The notes under the pieces are model-generated. The model ran no database searches, was not told the origin of the DNA, and saw only the letters and a program-made list of their open reading frames with translations. 64,000 nucleotides of DNA from positions 781,130 through 845,129 of the forward strand of contig JAJVDF010000207.1 in assembly GCA_022410635.1 (NCBI GenBank), read 5' to 3'. Source of the DNA: Tretioscincus oriximinensis. Lineage: Eukaryota; Chordata; Lepidosauria; Squamata; Gymnophthalmidae. The position numbers were made by a program, and so were the translations under genes. Shown here piece by piece: positions 43,380 through 55,035 of the stretch (position 1 is the stretch's first letter; every line of letters starts with the position of its first letter).

Positions 43380-43780
43380 GAGAATTAAACTGCAAAATAA
43401 ATCGGTTGTAAAAGGGAATATCTGGTCGGCGATGCAAGATGAAGATAAATATAAAATATGAACATATTTAGGCGTCAGCTACCCATTAAACGCTTTTACA
43501 CCCTGTAACTTTTAACACCTCTCAACAAGATAAGTCGACAACAAATCACGATAACGCCTTTAGTAGGTCATAATTAGGATAATTAAATTTCAGTTGCAAA
43601 TACAATGTTTTTCTGCTGAATTATGACAAAAGAGAAATAGTCATGGTCTAATGAGATGCCACCATGTCTGAATGATAGCTAGGCATATGCTTCTGCTTTC
43701 TAATAGCCGGCTTAGGCGACAGCGTTTCAAATTAAGGGTCAACATAATGCGTGAACAATGGTAATTGATTAGAAATGTGC
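43380..43780. promoter_or_regulatory. Candidate conserved noncoding element
   Basis: Unique, complex sequence with about a dozen CpGs in 350 bp and clustered homeodomain-type cores (CATAATTAGGATAATTAAAT at about 43569; GGTAATTGATTAGAAA at about 43760), plus a TTGCAAAT-like POU word. No repeat signature and no convincing frame. A developmental enhancer is the best guess; evidence is compositional. Confidence 0.4.
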
Positions 43781-43975
43781 TATTTTTTCTTTTTATAACT
43801 AGCCAGGCTTGTCTATCCATGTGCACTAAATGTGTGTGAGTGTGTTGAAAAGCAAGGGGTTCTTGTTTCATGAACCAGAGGGCAGAATGTATTGCAAAAA
43901 ATAAGGCAATCTGGAAAAGCAACTTGTCAAAGTTTTTGGGGGAATTTTTAAATATACATCTTTATTGGATTATAG

Positions 43976-44168
43976 AATGTAATCTGGTGTAATGGTTAGA
44001 GTGTTGGACTNGCTCGATTCCACACTCCTCCAGGATGCCAACTGGGTGATCGTGGGCCAATCATAGTTCTTTAGAATTCTCTCAACCCCACCTACTTCAC
44101 AGGGTGTCTGTTGTGGAGAAATCTGTGCTTTTTTGAAAAGGACATTATAAATGTTGATGTTGTTGTTG
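43976..44168 (+). mobile_element. tRNA-derived SINE
   Basis: Head CTGGTGTAATGGTTAGAGTG TTGGACT, body CTCAACCCCACCTACTTCAC, short tail GACATTATAAATGTTGATG then TTG units. Confidence 0.85.
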
Positions 44169-44494
44169 CAAAAATATGGACTATGCTAGGAATATAACGG
44201 AACATAGATGGATTGTCNGTTTTTAATATGATCCCTACAGACGATTATGAAGTTAAGTGCACAGAAAATTATTTTGATTTTCTCTATTTTTTTCTCCTCC
44301 CATCAGCCCCAAAATCATTATTTACCAGTTTGACTTTAGTACCATTTTGCATATACCTGCCTTAAACCACATTATTTATTTATTATAAATTTATTTACTT
44401 ATATTTATATTCTGCCCTGTAGCCAAAATGTCTCATTGTGGATCACAGCAAAATAGAACTGGATAATTAAAAAATTATCATAGTGCTTGCTGCC
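44169..44494. other. AT-rich sequence with a reverse-strand tail scrap
   Basis: 44370-44430 contains ATTTATTTATTATAAATTTA and TATATTCTGCCCTGTAGCC, a reverse-strand SINE/L2-like tail. Otherwise nothing recognised. Confidence 0.45.
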
Positions 44495-44690
44495 CCCCTT
44501 CACACGACGTGTTAAAAACGTTAATGGCATTACGGTAAGTTCTGAAATCAATTGATCCCAAGCCCTTTTTCCTTTCTCAGACAAGCCATAAAGCCTTTAA
44601 ATCCATGTGGACAGATCCACTGATTAAACTAGGAATAAATTTCTGAGCATGCTCAGTATGTAGTTCTTTGTATGACATTTCTATTGCCTT
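44495..44690. mobile_element. Family G DNA transposon
   Basis: Starts CTTCACACGACGTGTTAAAA and has AAATTTCTGAGCATGCTCAG, same orientation as the 7.84 kb copy. Confidence 0.65.
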
Positions 44691-45029
44691 GTCCTGACTT
44701 CTCATGATATCGTCCTTTCTCCTGTGAACAAAGAGGCACACAAAGGCTTGAGAAGGGAAATACCAGCTGTTTCACAAAGACCCCAGAAAGAATCAGCAAT
44801 TAAGAAACTACGGTTCCTCGGATTCTCTTCCCTGATGCTGCATGGCAAAAACAGCACATATGGAGGAACAATCATGATGATGAAACATCTCGATAAGAAC
44901 CAAGAAGGAAAATGTAGTGTGGAGGGGGGCATAGTTTGCTCAGCCAAAGACCCAGGGTGAACAGCTGTATTTTAATCAACTATCTAAATACATTCAGTGT
45001 AGGTGTCTGCTGCACCTCAGAGGGGACAG
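44691..45029. other. Unassigned sequence
   Basis: Overlapping frames at 44702-44960 on both strands have no domain. Confidence 0.45.
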
Positions 45030-45037
45030 CATTCCAT

Positions 45038-45432
45038 TACACTGACCAGATTTTCTGAGGCCAAAATAGAATAATTATTATTCATGCAAATTTGCATATT
45101 CATAAATATTTGTGCTAATCTGCATATTCATAAATATGCAAATCACCCACCTAGTGGTGGGGCAGTGGGTTTTTTTAAAAAAAACTCAGAAACAATTTTT
45201 TGAAGTGCGTGAGAATTTTTTGAAGTTTGGAAGAATTTGTTTCATTTTTTACTGAGGGGAAGGTGCCTTCAGAAACTGGTCCTGGTTGCAGGGCCCCCTA
45301 GTGATTAAAAAGAATTTTAAAATTTTTTAAAAAATCCTCAGCAAAAAATTGGGAAATAGTACCCCCCAGAGGGCGGAGTAAACACCCCTAAACTGGGTTT
45401 CTTCCCCCCAAAGGGGTCATCTGGTCACCACA
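45038..45432. mobile_element. Foldback hAT-like element with perfect 8-bp target duplication
   Basis: 395-bp long-form member: left TACACTGACCAGATTTTCTG, right CAAAGGGGTCATCTGGTCAC. Flanks CATTCCAT at 45030-45037 and 45433-45440 are identical. The interior matches the 26.3 kb copy (GGGGAAGGTGCCTTCAG, GGGCCCCCTAGTG) but in reverse orientation and with only one internal unit. No coding capacity. Confidence 0.9.
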
Positions 45433-45809
45433 CATTCCATAATCTGGGTGGTATCACAAAAAAGACCCTCCCACATATTCACATTCCTTTGACAACTGAA
45501 ATGGAGGGACAGTCAAGGAATATCTCATCATATGATTTTAGGATTAAGGCAAATGAGGACATCAATGTTCTTTAGCTTGACATAAGTGAGCTTCATCCAC
45601 ATATGCTCACATTTAACAGTTTGATCCATATTAGAAGTAGAACAACACATGGAAGCAGACAAATGCCAAACTGTTGTTCTACATGATGTCAGGCTCAGTT
45701 ACACCCTGCATCCTGTTCACATCACCTCAGTTGTTCAGTTGCAAACTTCAGCACTTCAGCACTTGAACAGTTTCAAGTTTACTACGAATTCTGCTGTGAC
45801 ATAGGCCAC

Positions 45810-45960
45810 CTCCACACGAGATTTTCCTACTGCAATGGTAGTTACATTATGAAGAACCTGCCCCATGTGTTAACGAAATTTCAGTTATCCATTCGCAAAA
45901 CAGCTCCATAGTCCCAGATGAACCTGATAGTAGATTCTTTCAGACATCATTGTGAAATTC
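45810..45960. mobile_element. DNA transposon end, family B/G-like
   Basis: CCTCCACACGAGATTTTCCT ACTGCAATGGTAG, then a body aligning with 29.64-29.78 kb through AGATTCTTTCAGACAT. Confidence 0.6.
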
Positions 45961-47228
45961 CCCATAACCTTGATAAAAAGCCTTCATGTACCACTCGGTA
46001 GCGGGGGAAGGCAATATATCATGAGAAGTCCACCAGGCTCCCTGGCAGAACATTTTTAACTGGTGCACTGGGAGAAGGGCAGGAGACTTGATAAATTGTT
46101 GAATGTGCAATATGATGGGATTACAGACCAATNTAACGGGAAAGCATTCTTCTTGAATTAAAAGTACATAGGGATGGACCCAAGGTTGAGTTATTCCACA
46201 TTTGAAACAATTGCAAGTTTTATCATGTCATCTGGAGGGAGCTAAATGTTGTCATTCACAGACTGTAATTGGATACAGTTTTGCAAAATTGCACTTTGAA
46301 GCACAGCTACTGCATAAGATCGTTTCCTCTTCACTGGCAAGATCTGTCCTACATTCAAACACATCACTGATCATGCTCATTAGCTGCAGCTATTTCGCAT
46401 GTATTGATCAGAGTTACACTAATGTGCTTTAGGGAGCTGGTACTATGATATCTAGTGCGTTGATACATTGTCTCATGCAGACAACCGGGAATAGTGTATT
46501 GCTTAAAGTGCACTAGCCAAGGGTCTTAACCTTTACAAACTCTCTATCCCAGCCCCATGGGCAATTGGTGCTTGTATAAAACCCTTCCTGAAATTTCATA
46601 ACGTAGTGCCTGAGCTAGGGTTCATTACAGATTAAAAATTAAAAATTAGTAAGCGGAAAGCCTTCATACACTAGGGAAAGCACCTGGTATCTGTTGACCA
46701 ATAGGTCCTTCATGGACCCAAGTTTCTAAATAGGTGGAATCCTAGGAACGTTCTATCTCTACAATTGTTCCCTTTGAGAATAGCAGTGGTTAATACATTA
46801 TGCGATATAACTCTTGTCACGAGAAAAGAATAATCTACAAGGATGAAGAGAAAAGTCATCCAAACTTGGCCTTTAAAAAAAATTGAAAGGAATTGTTCTA
46901 AAGGGTTTTTATTAAACCTTCCTTTGTTTCCAGATATAAATCTCAGGGCTCCTCATTAACCTTTATAGTAATCCCTACAGCAACACTTGAGAGCCACCCA
47001 CTCTGCCTGTAACTCCAGCTTTTCTGCTCTTCAAAAGCCAGCAGCCTCAGCTGGAAACATCTTTCTGAAACTGAAGAGGAAACTAATTGATTGTTTTAAA
47101 GGCTGGCAAAATTTGGCAAGTCCTTCAATAAAAGAGACAGGGTGAGAAACGTAAAGCAGATGCATTCATCCTTCTGAACTGGGACTATACTGTACACTAT
47201 TAGTTTTTCCACATTTCCTTGAAAGAAC
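45961..47228. other. Unassigned sequence
   Basis: No gene or family recognised in about 1.3 kb. Confidence 0.45.
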
Positions 47229-47752
47229 GGTTAAGAACATAAGAAGAGCCCTACTGAATTGGGCCAGAGCCCATCTAGTCATACCCAGAGGCCCACCAGT
47301 TGCACCTAGGCAGTCTGAATAGAAGAAGGCAAAATATGAACCTGTTCTCACAAATGGTATTTCAGGAGTTCTGCCTGTTGCTCCATCCCAGAAGCAGCAT
47401 CCAGACATCCATCCTTAGTGTCCATAAACTTGTCTAATCCTGTCTTGAAGCTATCGAGGCTGCTAGCTACTACTACCTTTTCTGGAAGTAAATTCCACAG
47501 GCCTCTGGGTAAAAAAAAATACTTTCCTTTGTCTCTTCTCACTCTTCTGCCCATCAGTTTCAAGGAATGCCCCCAGGTCCTAGCATTGTGTGACAGTGAA
47601 AACATTTTTTCTTTATTCACCTTATCCCTCCNATGCATGATTTTATACACTTCATTCTGATCACTTCTCAAATGCCATCTTTCAAGGCTGAAGGGGCCCA
47701 GANGTTGCAGCCTGATTTCATAAGGGAGGTGGTCCAGGCCCTTGCTAGGAAC
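47229..47752 (-). mobile_element. CR1 LINE 3' end
   Basis: Plus-strand left end TTAAGAACATAAGAAGAGCC is the CR1 3' terminus. Reverse-strand frames include FMDTKDGCLDAASGMEQQ and LSHNARTWGHSLKLMGRRV, ORF2 C-terminal landmarks. 5'-truncated with lesions. Confidence 0.85.
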
Positions 47753-49254
47753 TATTTCTATCCACTAGTTGGGGAGAATGTTTCCTGCTTTTGCACTCTC
47801 CCACCCAGCACATACCCCAATAATAATTCTTTCAACGTAAGAATCCCCTGCTCAATAACCCAGTCTTGATGTTCAATCGTGTGCCTCTTATATTGGTAAG
47901 TGACTACCTACTGGGCTGTCAATTGATGGAACATAAACTCCAGCAAAGAAGTAACCAGAAACAGAACTTTTATTTTAGACAAACAAGAACAAAGATACTG
48001 AAACAGTGTAACTTCTTCTAAGTCTTTTATATGAACTGTTTGGCTTAGAATCAAAGTGTATAACATGTTTATTTATTTGTTTACACTTATACCCCACTCC
48101 ATACTCTGCTTGTATGCTTGGTTTCAGTAACAATACAGGTAGTTACGAGAACCAACCTTGAGGGAATGTCAAGCAAAACTTGCTTTATACTTCTGAAAAT
48201 ATACAGTATATATTTCTCCCAACTAAAGCTCCTTTCTAACATTTGAGTATCTTCAGAGAGGAGCCTTCCTGGGCCAGGTAAGTTATAGCCACTTTACCCT
48301 CCTGGTTACCTTCCCACTATGTGGCTTCAATTCACTCTCAACTACAAGCCCTCCTTGACTTTAGCACTCCAAAACTACTGCACACGCCAACTTTAGCTCC
48401 CAAGGCTCAAGCAAGTTAGAAACTCCCCTCTTTCCTTAAGCACTCTTTCCCCAGTCTCCAGCTGTGCTAGGACTGGCTGCTCTTGGGCTCCAGCTGACCC
48501 TCCCTTCAGGGAATCCATGGCTGGCCCCACCCCCACCTGGGTTCCTCCCCCCCTCCCCTGGGCTGCAATGGAAGCCACTCCCCTTCATGGAAAGACATTA
48601 CAGGGACATGTAACCAACTGAGGTATCTGATTCATGGCACCAACCAAAGTAGTTTGGGGCTGGGGTTCCATTTGTGTTGATCTTACCTGCAACCACTCAG
48701 GTTTATTATAAATGATGCATATGATGAGCTCCAAGTTTGTCTTCAAATCTAAACTGAGGGGGTGACGTCCCCATGGTAGGAATGTGCACAGTGACAGGAT
48801 TCTGTCTTGCTCTTTGGCACCATCACGTGAAAAGTCCTTGGAATTTTTCCCATACTGCTACTGGTGCTAAACAGCTTTACTTAACTTATAAAACCTGACA
48901 ANATGAACAACACAAGGTAATCTGGATGCTGGCTCCATAGATCATCTTCCTCACCCTTGGAAGCCCACTCATCTATCTACTAAAAATCAGAACTCCCACT
49001 AAGAGCAATTCTTGTAAACAGGGGGTGAAGCTTTAGGTAAAAATTCATAAAACTTTGAAGGTAACACAGAGCCAAAGATGAGCAAAACAGGTCTCCTTTG
49101 AGGGGTCAAGGTGTGTCATGCTTATCCAAGGCATGAAATGCTCTGGAGAGAACAGGATATTGGGGGGGGGGGGGGTTTGAGGTGTGGAGAGAGAAAGCTG
49201 AATATCCGAAGCTTCCTTTTAACTTTCATTTCTCCCTGAAAAACCCCCGAAAAT
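47753..49254. other. Mostly unassigned sequence
   Basis: A reverse-strand SINE/L2-like tail (GTTTATTTATTTGTTTACAC then TACCCCACTCC) lies at about 48068-48105. No gene recognised; G13 run at 49162. Confidence 0.45.
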
Positions 49255-49600
49255 TCTTTTTTCAGTTAGAACAGCATATGGCCTGAAGTTATTTATCTTC
49301 AAGGGTCTAGGGAATGTCACGAGCTGTTCAGTGTTATTTTTTGTTCTCTGACCTGCTTCTGCAGTGTGAAGCACCCAAAGTCATTAAAAATATATATAAT
49401 TCTCACATCTTACGCCCCTTAATCTTGTACAATGAAGCCTGCAAAGTCATTTTGGAAGAAAAAAAGCAAAAGGAATACTTTAACCTCCCACGGCTTGCTC
49501 GTAATCCCACAGTTTGTTGCACATTAGAGATGAAATATTCAGGCAGAAGGGCTATTGAAACGCTAAGGCATCAAATATGACTCTCTGAATATTGTTAAAC
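49255..49600. promoter_or_regulatory. Candidate conserved noncoding element, weak
   Basis: Repeat-free, complex sequence with several CpGs (TGTCACGAGC, TTACGCCCC, CCCACGGC, GAAACGC). An 88-residue frame (49314-49580) spans it without recognisable domain; a real exon cannot be fully excluded. Confidence 0.25.
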
Positions 49601-49835
49601 TTCAACTGCCATTTATCCCTCACCTTTGGGCTGGCTAGCTCACAGNCTGGTCCTCATAGATGTTACAGTTCAACCACATTAAGATGGTCACATGTTGAGC
49701 TACTGGAGTGCTATGAAACCGAAATACCATGAAAATTGTTTGGGTCCCCTTTCAAAATATAGGTTACAATTATAAGCTCCCCGAGACAACATAAGCAGAT
49801 AAAATGATGCACAAATAGCTGATATAAAAGTATAG

Positions 49836-50090
49836 AACAAGAAGAAGAAGAACAAGAGTCAGTTTAAAAGCTTGCTTTTCTCAGCTTGAAAGGAGACAAA
49901 ACAGCTTACATAACCTTCTGTTCTTTTCTTCACAAAAGAAACTCTGTGAAGTAGGTGGGGCTGAGAGTGCTCTGAAAAACTATGACTAACTCAAGGTCAT
50001 CCAGCTGTCTTTTGTGGAGGAGCGCAGAATTGAATTGGGAGACTTCCAGATAAGAGTCTGACACTCAACACGCTACACCTGACTGGCTCT
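49836..50090 (-). mobile_element. tRNA-derived SINE, near full length
   Basis: Reverse strand: head AGAGCCAGTCAGGTGTAGCG, body CTCTCAGCCCCACCTACTTC, tail with a CTTGTTCTTCTTCTTC run. Good copy with decayed B box. Confidence 0.85.
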
Positions 50091-51218
50091 CAGACAACTG
50101 TTTACTTCAATTTACTGATCGAGTGTGTTAGATCTCATCCAGCCACCAGTAGTGATGTTATAGAGAAATAAACTGAAGACATCTAGTTCCAAAGTTCCTC
50201 ATTGTCTTAATACAAATGTTGAATAGCATTGAGGACAAAATTGAATGTAGCCTGAGATACTGCAATACAAGGTGCCTGTACCCAATGTTCTAAAGGCACT
50301 CTAGATGGATACTACTGTTAGTAATTTTGAAAGCTACGGAGAAAACAAGGAGTTGCAGTCTATTTCCTGGAGNAGACCATTGATTGGACAACACTGATTT
50401 AGATGCAGTACTGATTAATGTGAACTACCACCATTCTGGATTAAAAGGATTCTTAGTACAGATCTGATCTAGATTATCTCTTTAAATTGGCCTTTGGCTA
50501 AAGAAACATTTTTTCTTTCCCCACTTTCAGGCACTAGGAATAGGGAGCAACNAACCTAATAGCCATTAATAATTTGGTTCTGGATATCGCTTATTTTGCT
50601 TACATTATATGGGAAACATTACATAGCCATAACTCCTCCTGCAATTTAACAGCCATGTCTAAAGGTGATTAAAGGCCAGAATTTGCAGAACGTTTCTTGT
50701 GAAAAGTCTACAATTAATTTCCAGTCACTATTGCTGCCAAAGCAATTAAATGTGTGGTAGCACATCTTCCTGAGGATTATTAGAAGGCCAGAGAGCCAAA
50801 GTTGATGGATTATATAAAGAAAATAGTTTTTAAAATGCTAAATACTGCTGAAAAGTCCATTGATATGAAGTTGCCACTAATCCAGACCCTCACTATTTGA
50901 CTAGGACCCAAAGAAGTATTTTAATAATTTTGCATAATGCTATGATTTTTTTTAATAAATACTGTATATACTTGAATGAAAAATTATGGTAGGTATAATT
51001 TAAATATTTACTATTTTATAATGTTATTTTTGCAATACTAGAATGCCTATTCATTTCATTCCCACCTCGCAATAGGGGAGACATAATTTACTGAAGTTAG
51101 GTGTGGTTCATAGAGAATTAGAGTAAAAGTAAATATTTGTTAAGCTGCTAAGCCCTTAAGAGCTTTTAGGGATTTTTCATATTTATTCATTATTATTTAC
51201 AACTCACCTTCAAGATCT
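50091..51218. other. Unassigned AT-rich sequence
   Basis: No gene or family recognised. Confidence 0.5.
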
Positions 51219-51395
51219 TTCATGGAAGAGAAATGCCATTTGCAGGGCCTCGAGAACAAAGATTTTGCCTTCTTCAGTTCCAGACTGCCCAGGTACAATT
51301 GGTGGGCCACTGTGTGGCACAGAAGGTTGGACAAGATGGACTACGGACTGATTCAGCAGGGCTTCTCTTATGTTCTTAGGTTCTAAGTATAAAAG
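51219..51395 (+). mobile_element. CR1 LINE 3' UTR end
   Basis: CCAGACTGCCCAGGTACAAT TGGTGGGCC, then CAGCAGGGCTTCTCTTATGT TCTTAGG, the CR1 3' terminus. Confidence 0.8.
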
Positions 51396-51900
51396 AAGTG
51401 ACACCTTTCCTGTGGATACNTGTGGCATATGTTTAAACAACTAACATGTGTTGCCATAATTCTAATGTTGTAGCGCATGTTATCACAGGGCTCCTCTAGA
51501 CAACCAGTTATAACTCACAANCCATGAGCAATTGTGGGATGCACCCGGCTTCATGTATCTGGATAATCCACNTGGAGCCGGTGAGAAAATGAAGTTAGGA
51601 AGTATCAGGAATTTAATACTACATGGCCAGCCGGGCAACTATGCAGTCCTGTTGGCTGCTATCTTCTCACATTATCCTGGCTTCTCTCGATGGTGCACCA
51701 CATAGGCAGGCTTTGAGTGGGAGAACAGACATTTCACATTGGTGTCTGATAGAATGAGCTCCAAGATATTCCAGGGCAACTGAGCTTTTCTATGAATTGA
51801 TGACTGAAAGTCCGTCGCCATGTGGGGCAGATTTTTAATCATGTAAGCACCATTGTGGTATGAAGCTCCCATGGTGAGGTAGCCCCAGCTCTGTTAGCTT
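51396..51900. other. Unassigned sequence
   Basis: Nothing recognised. Confidence 0.5.
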
Positions 51901-52200
51901 TGTAGGGCCTCAATTCAAGAATAATGAGAACAAGTAGAATTGTTGCAGGATGTTTATTCAAAAGCCTAAGTCCAGAAGTAAGGCCAGCAGTTGGAGACTA
52001 GCTTCCATAACAACTAAAGAAACAGAACAGGAAGTGATAGAAGAACAATGATTATAAAGCAGGGTCGGAGGTCGCCTCTCGGCACCCACTAGCCAACTAG
52101 GAGACATAAATTACGCGCCGAAAACTTCCCGCTGGCGCCAAAGGAATTCAAAAAGACGGAAAAGAGTAGAGATACCTAACACTAAGACAAATCTCTTAGG
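51901..52200 (-). mobile_element. LTR, probably solo
   Basis: Reverse strand has a TTTATAA TATA-like box (plus 52052-52059), AATAAA (plus 51953-51958) about 95 bp downstream, and a terminus GAGGCCCTACA (plus strand starts TGTAGGGCCTC at 51901). CpG-containing U3-like part at 52090-52140. The 5' limit is approximate and no target duplication was found. No internal viral sequence adjoins it. Confidence 0.5.
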
Positions 52201-52224
52201 CTCGAGCGATTGGATGAACATATA

Positions 52225-52650
52225 TTATATCACTTTTGAAAGACCTGTACTGGCTGCCAATTTGTTACTGAGCCCAATTCAAAGCATTAACTTTAACTTA
52301 TAACTTTTAAGACTCTAAATAGGCACCAAATATCTGAAGGAACGCCTTCTACCATACCAATCTGCANAGGAGGTCTTATGCCCCCACTTTGAGTAGCAAA
52401 GAGGGGGGTACTAGGGGCAGGGTTTTCTCAGTGGCAGCCCCCAAACTATGTATAAATTAAAAACATATTTTTGAAGTCACACCTCTCTATAACCTAGCCT
52501 TTGGTTAAAGAAATAGCTTCCCCTTCCTTATGTTCAGACACTATTGTTTTAGCAGCTCAGTTTTGTATCTTGTTTTTATTGTTAAGTGCCTTGAGACCTA
52601 TTGGTTGGGATAGAAGCATTAAAATAAACAAACAAACAAACAAGAACCCT
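52225..52650 (+). mobile_element. L2 LINE 3' end
   Basis: Begins with a DLYWLPI-type segment (CCTGTACTGGCTGCCAATTT), typical of L2 ORF2 C-terminus, and ends AGTGCCTTGAGACCTATTGG then GATAGAAGCATTAAAATAAA with an AACA repeat. 5'-truncated. Confidence 0.75.
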
Positions 52651-52731
52651 GTTGAGTTAGGCCACAGCCTATTTGATCTCACACTGTAGTCCATCAATTG
52701 CTTTTGAGCATGTCAAGTAGAAGACTATGGG
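52651..52731 (-). mobile_element. CR1 3' end scrap
   Basis: CCTGTTGAGTTAGGCCACAG then CACACTGTAGTCCATCAATT, reverse complement of a CR1 3' UTR, abutting the L2 tail. Confidence 0.6.
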
Positions 52732-54085
52732 TGCCTCCCCATGAGATTTTTTTTTCAGGATGGTACCTACAGCATGAAGAAGCTGCCCTATGAGTTCACA
52801 GAAATTCAGCAATCCAATCAATAAAAAGACCCATAGTCAGGCCCATATTTTGGATGTGCAGTCATTTATTTTATGCTCCCTCTTTCCTCAGCTAAACTTC
52901 AACATCGTTATTCAGTTGCAAACAACCAACAATAGTCTACTTCAGGTTTGCAATGATAAAAGAAAGAAAAAATATTAATATCTTTTGTTTACTAAAATAA
53001 TGTTTTGCCGCCCTATGCAGCTGTATGTTTCACATTCCTAAATACATCCCTGTCCGTGGTCCTGGCTTTCTTTTAATAGTTCCTTTTTTCTGACTTCATT
53101 TCAGGCTTCTATGTAAATCTGCTAAAAAGCCTTCATAGGGCATTCTGGAATGGGAAAAAGTTAGGTAGGAACAAGGTCACTTTTGATAAGTGAAATAAGG
53201 GACATGCTCTTAAAAAAGGGAGGCTTAAAGACCTTCGGGTATAGGGCGAGGTATAAATAAATAAATAATAAATAAATAAAAATAAACTTTCCTATTCATA
53301 AAACACAAACAGCAGCATGCTCCTTTCAAAAGCCTTTAGAAAGACTGTTGGAGGGAGGGCTTGAAGAGGAAAAACTCCTCCTGTCAAAATAACTCACGCA
53401 GCAGCACGCTTCTGTCAAAGCTGCCGCTATCAAAGCTAAAAGATAACTATCCAAAAGTAAAAACCTTAAAAAATGCTGTTGGGGGGCCTGAGGAGGATGA
53501 AATGCCTCCTTCAGAGGAAGCTGTGTGAAATCACGCTAGAAAAAATGGCCTCGATGAGGAAGACGAGCGAATGGACAAGCTCTGACGTTCATCTTTTCCT
53601 CAGTACACAGCAAATGGAGGCGAGGCCCCCAAGAATGACAGCTATGGCACGCTCNGAGGGTCTTTTTAGAGACCCAGGAAGCCCTTGGAGCAATCACAGG
53701 AGACTTGTCATCCAAAGCNCCGGCTACAATTACTCTCAGTCTTATTGGGGGTATTTAGTGATATTTTAAGGGACACTGAATCATAATANGAGACGCATAA
53801 CATCCCGTACAATACAGGATAGGTGGCAACCCTAAAGTTAGGTATTGTGAGACCTCAAGGGTAGATATATAGAGGTTCATAAGTGCTTGGTTCTCAGAGA
53901 ATGCTGGAAATTGCATTAACACAAGTGCAGCAATGACTTATGNGACATATCCAGTGAAGAGAATACGAGACAACGTAANGGGAAAACAGGAATCAGCATG
54001 AAATATTGATGAGTGGGGAGGCAATTGCAAATCAGTTATATTTGATTTAGAGTAAATTCCGAAATAAAACAGATTGTAGAGCCAA
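52732..54085. mobile_element. Family B DNA transposon, interrupted by a nested element
   Basis: Left part 52732-53165 starts GGTGCCTCCCCATGAGATTT and includes AAAAGCCTTCATAGGGCATT; right part 53843-54085 has TCAGAGAATGCTGGAAATTG and AGAGTAAATTCCGAAATAAA. Both match the 12.5 kb copy in order. The joint corresponds to GTTAG/ATAATGTGAGATTT at 12.73 kb and is occupied here by a 669-bp insertion. Confidence 0.75.
53166..53834. mobile_element. Nested DNA transposon with 8-bp target duplication
   Basis: Flanked by AAGTTAGG (53158-53165 and 53835-53842). Ends TAGG... and ...GGTGGCAACCCTA; the right end resembles the ...TATGGCAACCCTA end of the 36.0 kb hAT-like element, while the left end has only a few matching bases. 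It contains a SINE-like tail (GGGCGAGGTATAAATAAATA at 53239) and an internal two-fold repeat (CAGCAGCATGCTCCTTTCAA / CAGCAGCACGCTTCTGTCAA). The 98-residue frame (53473-53769) has no recognisable domain. Confidence 0.7.
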
Positions 54086-54235
54086 AGACAAAATGTTCAC
54101 CTGCTTTCATCTCCCTGCAAATAGTTTTTAGATGCATCTTACTTGTTCTCCAACCTGTAGGGCGTACTTCACCATCCATTCTAGTATCCAATGATAAACT
54201 CAGCTTCCGTGAATTTTTCTAGTCCATATTTTGTA
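54086..54235 (-). mobile_element. CR1 fragment, old
   Basis: CATCTCCCTGCAAATAG and CCATTCTAGTATCCAATGAT match the CR1 3' region as at 39.42-39.53 kb, with many changes. Confidence 0.55.
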
Positions 54236-54734
54236 CAACAGAATGAGACAGAAACTGAAATTGGTCATTTCAGACAAAAAAAGACAAGAATTTGNCTCCA
54301 CTGCTTTGACATCAATGCCAAGGACACATAAAAATGTTTAAATCATTTTTCTTTTTAATCATAATGTGCTTGACTTTCAAAAGCATCTTGGTTTGGAAAA
54401 TAATTCTTCAGAATATAAAGCAACTTGACAGCATTATTGAAGTAGGTTGATGTTAACCGGAGAAAGTAAAATAGATTGTTGTATCTCCAGCCCTAATATA
54501 ATTTAGCCAATCAGAATTTATGAATGATTGATGGATCCAAAAATGAATAAAGGAGACCAAACATAGGGTGAGACGTTGGCAAGACTTTTCCTTTGTGGTT
54601 CTCAACAGCATCATTCCAAGTCAGATCTAAATGGACAAATATTGATTTCATGGTTACAGCTAGAGAATGAAGAGGAACAAGGCCTCTTCACAAATGAAAA
54701 GCAACATCTGCATGGTTCTGTAAGATTAAGACTG
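54236..54734. other. Unassigned sequence
   Basis: Nothing recognised. Confidence 0.5.
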
Positions 54735-55035
54735 CAGGCACAGAGGTTTTTCCTACTGCATTGCTAGTAACATCATGATTGGTCCGCCAAATGTGCGAAC
54801 TGAGTTTTCTAAGTGCTTCACATTACATCAGGAAACTGTCCATATTCCAGTTTTTAAGCAGAATCCCTTAAGAAGATGCAGCATAAGACAATGCAGAATC
54901 TCATACTGAAAACGTTTAGAATTTACTTCCTAGTTAGTTGGTGCAAAATCACATTCTGAGCATGCTGAATATTTACATCCTGGTTCCATATAAACTGCAA
55001 TAACTTAACGCCATTGCAGTTTTTAACATGTTGGG
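54735..55035. mobile_element. Family G DNA transposon
   Basis: Left end AGGCACAGAGGTTTTTCCTA; right end CCATTGCAGTTTTTAACATG then TTGGGTGTACC. Core (ATTTACTTCCTAGTTAGTTG; ATTTACATCCTGG) present twice about 50 bp apart. Confidence 0.65.
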
